Source: Cronobacter sakazakii (GTDB lineage: Bacteria > Pseudomonadota > Gammaproteobacteria > Enterobacterales > Enterobacteriaceae). Taken from it: 64,000 nt of DNA. Below the pieces are notes generated by a model. The model did no database searches. It worked only from the letters and a program-made list of their open reading frames with translations, and was not told where the DNA came from. The position numbers were made by a program, and so were the translations under genes. Positions 60,307 through 64,000 of the stretch are shown piece by piece; the stretch's first letter is position 1; each line of letters opens with the position of its first letter. The stretch lies in contig NZ_CP011047.1 of assembly GCF_000982825.1 (NCBI RefSeq), positions 1,984,001-2,048,000 of the forward strand, in the 5' to 3' direction.

Positions 60307-61104
60307 ATGTCCGAAACGAAAAACGAAAACAACGCAGAAAAAAACGAACTCGAAACCCTGCTGGAAAAGGCCGCGGCGGAGCCTGCGTTCCGTCCGGCGT
60401 TTTTCCGCACGCTGCTGGAATCCACCGTCTGGGTGCCAGGCGAAGCGGCGGATGGCGAAGCGGTGGTCGCTGAAAGCGCGGTGGATCTTCAGCACTGGGA
60501 AAAGGACGACGGCACGTCGGTGATCCCTTTCTTTAGTTCTCCTGCGGCGCTGGAACAGGCAGTCGAAGGTGAGCAGGCGTTCGTGGCGATGCCGGTGCGC
60601 ACACTCTTTGAAATGACGCTTGGCGAAACGCTGTTCCTTAACGCCAAACTGCCGACCGGCAAAGAGTTTACCCCCAATGAGATTCGCCACCTGATAAGCC
60701 CGGAAGGCTCCGCGCTCAGCCAGCAGGAGGTGCTGGAAGGCGGCGCGTCGCTGCTGCTTTCCGAAGTCGCTGAACCGCCTGCGCAAATGATCGAATCATT
60801 GACCGTGCTGTTCAAAGAGATGAAAACGGTAAAACGCGCGTATCTGTGCCTTTTAAAAGAACATGCCGACGAGCCCGCGAACTATCTGATCGGCATTGAG
60901 GCGGACGGCGACATCGAGCCGGTGATTAACGCCGCCGGTAGCGTGGCGACCGACACCCTGCCGGGCGACGAGCCGGTGGATATCTGCCAGGTGGTGGAAG
61001 GCGAGAAGGGCATCAGCCACTTTATGATGGCGCACCTGACCCCGTTCTACGAGCGCCGCTGGGGCAGCTTCCTTCGCGATTTCAAACAAAACCGCATTAT
61101 CTGA
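60307..61104 (+). CDS. sseB: enhanced serine sensitivity protein SseB
   Basis: A 265-residue cytoplasmic protein of the SseB family; overexpression in E. coli changes serine sensitivity, but the biochemical role is unknown. The N-terminal SseB domain (LETLLEKAAAEPAFRPAFFRTLLES...HWEKDDGTSVIPFF) and the C-terminal domain ending ERRWGSFLRDFKQNRII match E. coli; an extra seven-residue NENNAEK insert follows the first residues. In E. coli sseA is next; here M48 peptidase genes intervene. Confidence 0.95.
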   Translation: MSETKNENNAEKNELETLLEKAAAEPAFRPAFFRTLLESTVWVPGEAADGEAVVAESAVDLQHWEKDDGTSVIPFFSSPAALEQAVEGEQAFVAMPVRTLFEMTLGETLFLNAKLPTGKEFTPNEIRHLISPEGSALSQQEVLEGGASLLLSEVAEPPAQMIESLTVLFKEMKTVKRAYLCLLKEHADEPANYLIGIEADGDIEPVINAAGSVATDTLPGDEPVDICQVVEGEKGISHFMMAHLTPFYERRWGSFLRDFKQNRII

Positions 61105-61115
61105 CATACCCTTCA

Positions 61116-61139
61116 CGCGGCACTCAATGCCGCGTTTTT
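61116..61139 (+). terminator. sseB terminator
   Basis: Stem CGCGGCA-CTCAA-TGCCGCG followed by five T residues, shortly after the sseB stop. It separates sseB from the peptidase genes. Confidence 0.88.
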
Positions 61140-61182
61140 CTTTCTCGTTAACACCTTGTTTTTAGTAGCAAGCCAAATTCTG

Positions 61183-61201
61183 GTAGGCCCGCCTGCGGGC
61201 T
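61183..61201 (+). repeat. GTAG-led hairpin
   Basis: GTAG followed by GCCCGC-CT-GCGGGC. Different sequence from the other REP-like elements but with the same GTAG foot. It lies between sseB and the first M48 gene; the remainder of that gap shows nothing recognisable. Confidence 0.5.
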
Positions 61202-61313
61202 CGCTTTGTTAAGCTTTCGGCCTTCTGCGCCCCTCATTACGTTTATCCACGCTTTCGCTGCCTGAATTCATGGGCGGGCGCCGTTTCTGTTTTCATCGCA
61301 CAAGGGCCATACC

Positions 61314-63422
61314 ATGCATAAAAAGAGCGTCGTTTACCTCTTTTTAATTCCACTGATCCTGTTTTGCTATGCCACCTGGCAACACTGGCGTGTCAGCCAT
61401 GTGCTGGAGCGCGCGCAGTATGAAACGCAAATCGTTGAAACCGCGAGCAAGTCGCCGCGCGCGACGCTGACGTATCGTCACGATGGCCAGGAGACGGAAA
61501 TGCCCGCCATCGACGCGCAGGAGCGGGCGCAGGCATACCTTGCGGAGAATCGTGACTGGATTGATGCGGCGGATGTCGAGCTGTTTCTGGCGCGCGGGGG
61601 GATGCTCTTTGCCTTTATCAGCCTGATGATTAACGCCGCGACCGTAGCGCTTTGCCGCTTTTGCGTGGCGCAGGGCCAGCGTTCGCAGGGCGCGTTACTG
61701 CGCGCCTTCTGGCTGTGCCGACTCCTGCTGCCTTTTATTATGGCCGCGCAGCTGGTGGTCGGCGCGGTTTATCAGTTCAGTATTATTTTTTACGAAGTCG
61801 TCTGGGCTGCGGTTACTTTTAAGCCGAACATCAACGCTTTTACGATAGGCCTTTACCTTCTGATGATGGCAGGCGTCGTGTTCTGGGTGTTCTGGCACAT
61901 ATTGAAAGTCATGGTGAAATGCTTCGCGCTTTTCCGCCCAATGGCGAAGCCGATAATGGGACACCGACTCAGTCGTCACGACGCGCCTGCGCTCTGGCAG
62001 GCAGTAGAAGCACTGGCCAGCGGCCCTGGCGCTGTGGTGCCGGATAATATCGTCGTGGGGCTGACGGACAATTTCTACGTCACCGCAAACCCGCTTCTGC
62101 TTGATAATGGCGAAACGGTTACCGGACAGACGCTCTATTTTCCGCTTACCTGGGCGGCGTTGCTAAGCCCGGAGGAGATGACAGCGGTCATCGGCCATGA
62201 ACTGGGCCACTTCTCGGGTAAAGATACTGAATTCAGCCAGCGGTTTTTGCCAGTTTATGACGGCTTTAGCCGCAGCCTTGACGTGCTCGATCCTGATGAC
62301 GGGAAAAAACCGTACGTGGGACGGGTTGAGTTACGCACGGCACTGTACAGCGCGCACTACTTTCTTGAGCAGTTCCACAGGCTGGTCATGATGTGGCGCC
62401 AGCGACGCGAACATGCTGCTGACGAGGCGGGCGCGCAGGCCAGCTCGCCAGAGGCGCTTGCGTCGGCGCTGTTGCGTATTGTGGCGCTAGGCGGCCCGGT
62501 GAATGCGTATCTGGAGGCCGTTTATCAGGCGCAGGTGCAAACCGATAATGTGGCGGCAACGCTGCTGACGCATCTCAGCGGACATCCCGTGCCGGACCCG
62601 CGCGAGTATCTGGAAAACGAAATATCGCACCCTTATGACTCCCACCCGTCGTGCCGTGCGCGCATTGAAGCGCTGGGCTGCTCGGTCGAGCTGGCGGCGA
62701 TTCAGGCTTCACGTCCGGTAAGCCTGCAGAATTACGGACATTTGCACGCATTGTTCACCAACACCGATGAGCTGGCGCGTTCGCTGACCGCCACACTGAC
62801 TGGCCGGGTTGCTGAGCAACGCAATGCCTGGCGCGACGAATTACAAACCGTGGTGCAGGCCGTCTCTGGCGAGAAGGTCATTTATTCCCGCCGCCGTATT
62901 TCGCGCGGCGGCGTGCTGACCATCGTGACGTTTGTGTCGATGCTTGTGGCGTTTCATGCCGATCGCGAGTGGCAGTTTCCGCCCGGTAAGCGGGAATGGG
63001 CGGGGCTTATCATTACGCTGATATTTGCGTATTTCATCTGGCTTGGCGCCAGGAGCGTGCTGCGTTTCTGGCGCGAAAGCAAAGCGCCATTGCTGGTGTT
63101 AACCCCACAACATTTGATTTTCCGTGAATTAAAAGAACCTGTGCCATTTTCAGCGCTGACCAGTTATCTGTTCATGGCAGCAAAAAAGGAAATGATGATA
63201 GGCCTTGAATATAAAGAGGGCTATCAGCCACCTGCATTGGCTGGCGCGCGCTTTCGGCCTTACCGCTACGTGAATAAAAAAGAGCGTCTGATGCTGCTGG
63301 ATGCAGATGGCAAATTGTATGACGCCGACAACAACCCGGTTTCACAGGAGGCGCTGATGGAGATGATCGAAATGTATTTCCATGCCCCTGATGTAAAGGC
63401 GCAGCTCGATACGATGCAGTAA
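61314..63422 (+). CDS. membrane M48-family metallopeptidase
   Basis: A 702-residue protein. N-terminal membrane anchor (YLFLIPLILFCYATW, 8-22), further membrane segments near 95-115, 133-155 and 178-200, then a cytoplasm- or periplasm-facing peptidase domain. Zinc motif HELGH at 295-299 (AVIGHELGHFSGKD) and third ligand Glu366 in REHAADEAG, typical of M48. Two more membrane segments (about 533-548, 563-583) precede a C-terminal domain (about 595-680) that looks like a bacterial PH-type fold (LVLTPQHLIFREL), which is a guess. Not part of the E. coli backbone. A paralogue follows in tandem. Substrate unknown. Confidence 0.85.
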   Translation: MHKKSVVYLFLIPLILFCYATWQHWRVSHVLERAQYETQIVETASKSPRATLTYRHDGQETEMPAIDAQERAQAYLAENRDWIDAADVELFLARGGMLFAFISLMINAATVALCRFCVAQGQRSQGALLRAFWLCRLLLPFIMAAQLVVGAVYQFSIIFYEVVWAAVTFKPNINAFTIGLYLLMMAGVVFWVFWHILKVMVKCFALFRPMAKPIMGHRLSRHDAPALWQAVEALASGPGAVVPDNIVVGLTDNFYVTANPLLLDNGETVTGQTLYFPLTWAALLSPEEMTAVIGHELGHFSGKDTEFSQRFLPVYDGFSRSLDVLDPDDGKKPYVGRVELRTALYSAHYFLEQFHRLVMMWRQRREHAADEAGAQASSPEALASALLRIVALGGPVNAYLEAVYQAQVQTDNVAATLLTHLSGHPVPDPREYLENEISHPYDSHPSCRARIEALGCSVELAAIQASRPVSLQNYGHLHALFTNTDELARSLTATLTGRVAEQRNAWRDELQTVVQAVSGEKVIYSRRRISRGGVLTIVTFVSMLVAFHADREWQFPPGKREWAGLIITLIFAYFIWLGARSVLRFWRESKAPLLVLTPQHLIFRELKEPVPFSALTSYLFMAAKKEMMIGLEYKEGYQPPALAGARFRPYRYVNKKERLMLLDADGKLYDADNNPVSQEALMEMIEMYFHAPDVKAQLDTMQ

Positions 63423-63455
63423 CCCATCGGCCCCGTCAGAGGGCTGTGGGAGGAG

Positions 63456-63502
63456 GCGTCTGTTATCAGACAGACGCGTTTAACCGCGGGGCGTGTCCCC
63501 GC
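63456..63502 (+). terminator. two hairpins between the tandem M48 genes
   Basis: GCGTCTG...CAGACGC (63456-63477) then GCGGGG-CGTGT-CCCCGC (63486-63502). Neither has a strong T tract, so they may attenuate or stabilise rather than terminate. Confidence 0.4.
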
Positions 63503-63534
63503 CGTCTATGGATTAACAAGGAAACGACGTAACG

Positions 63535-64000
63535 ATGAACAGGAAGCATCTCGCTTATCTTTTTCTGGTGCCGCTGCTGGTGGCCTGCTATGCCGTCTGG
63601 CAGCACTGGCGCGTCAGCGACATTCTGGAGAGCGTCGACAGCTCAAACAGCCTGATTCAGACGGCGAGCGACGCGCTGAAACAGGATCCGAAAGCAATCA
63701 TTGAATTCACCAGCGACGGGAAAAACTATCGCGTTCCCGCGACAGAAGTGATTGAGAGCGAACGGAGCGTTCAGAACGAATACGCGGGCCAAATCATGCT
63801 GGCGCGCACCCAGAGCGGGCTGGCCTCTTTCGCCGTCGGGCTGGCGCTGCTGTGCATGGTGCTGAACGCCGGAGCGATCGCGCTGTGTCGGCGCAGCGTG
63901 ACCATCGCAAAGCAGTCGCAGGATGCGCTGGTACAGGCGTTTGATAAGTGCCGCAAACTGCTGCCGTGGCTGATGGTGTCGCAGATTGTCTGCTGCGGCC
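63535..64000 (+). CDS. second M48-type membrane protein, N-terminal part (cut by window edge)
   Basis: An open frame of 155 codons runs to the window end with no stop. Its N-terminus MNRKHLAYLFLVPLL... CYAVWQHWRVSDILE aligns closely with the start of the preceding M48 gene (YLFLIPLI... CYATWQHWRVSHVLE), and a second membrane segment (SFAVGLALLCMVLNAGAIALC) falls at the same place. It is thus a tandem paralogue; the catalytic region lies outside the window. Ribosome site AAGGAAACGACG. About 112 bp separate it from the first copy. Confidence 0.82.
   Translation, partial: MNRKHLAYLFLVPLLVACYAVWQHWRVSDILESVDSSNSLIQTASDALKQDPKAIIEFTSDGKNYRVPATEVIESERSVQNEYAGQIMLARTQSGLASFAVGLALLCMVLNAGAIALCRRSVTIAKQSQDALVQAFDKCRKLLPWLMVSQIVCCG

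Overview
The window reads as a chromosomal segment of a GC-rich member of the Enterobacteriaceae. Almost every gene has a recognisable Escherichia coli counterpart, in nearly the order of the E. coli rrnG-to-sseB interval. Gene content (murQP beside yfhH, a zevAB-like pair, no hca or yph clusters) and GC bias fit Cronobacter, Enterobacter or Franconibacter better than Escherichia, but I cannot fix the genus from sequence alone.

Layout. Positions 1-880 hold the 3' end of a 23S rRNA, a complete 5S rRNA and the rrn terminator. A short accessory stretch follows (about 1000-4400): a mobB remnant, an XRE regulator with membrane segments, a thiamine-diphosphate enzyme and a DUF4385 gene. Then comes conserved backbone: kgtP, yfiM, pssA, patZ, tapT, trxC, yfiF, ung, grcA, srmB, trmN and nadB; the rpoE-rseABC envelope stress operon; lepA-lepB; rnc-era-recO; pdxJ-acpS; yfhL; yfhH divergent from murQ-murP-pgpC; tadA; mltF; and purL. 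Next is the sRNA gene glmY with its two-component regulators glrK-qseG-glrR, followed by glnB, hmp and glyA. A second accessory stretch (46.0-51.3 kb) has a MerR regulator with a carboxymuconolactone-decarboxylase-like gene, an hcaT without the hca operon, csiE and a zevAB-like metal-transport pair. The suhB, trmJ and complete isc operon (iscR-S-U-A-hscBA-fdx-iscX), pepB and sseB follow. The right end holds two tandem paralogues of a large membrane M48 metallopeptidase, the second cut by the window edge.

How the genes work together. Several regulatory circuits can be read from the DNA: a perfect FNR palindrome at grcA, a perfect NadR box at nadB, a sigma-E promoter before rpoE, PurR boxes at purL and glyA, an NsrR operator at hmp, tandem IscR type 1 sites before iscR, three GlrR palindromes plus a sigma-54 promoter at glmY, and a MerR-type 19-bp-spacer promoter at 46.4 kb. 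A GTAG-tailed REP-like palindrome recurs in three intergenic regions and has been amplified into a 51-bp tandem array after glnB.

No phage, insertion sequence, CRISPR array or tRNA gene was found. The least conventional items are the tandem M48 peptidases, the REP-bearing array, the mobB scar beside the rRNA operon and the yfhH-murQP linkage.
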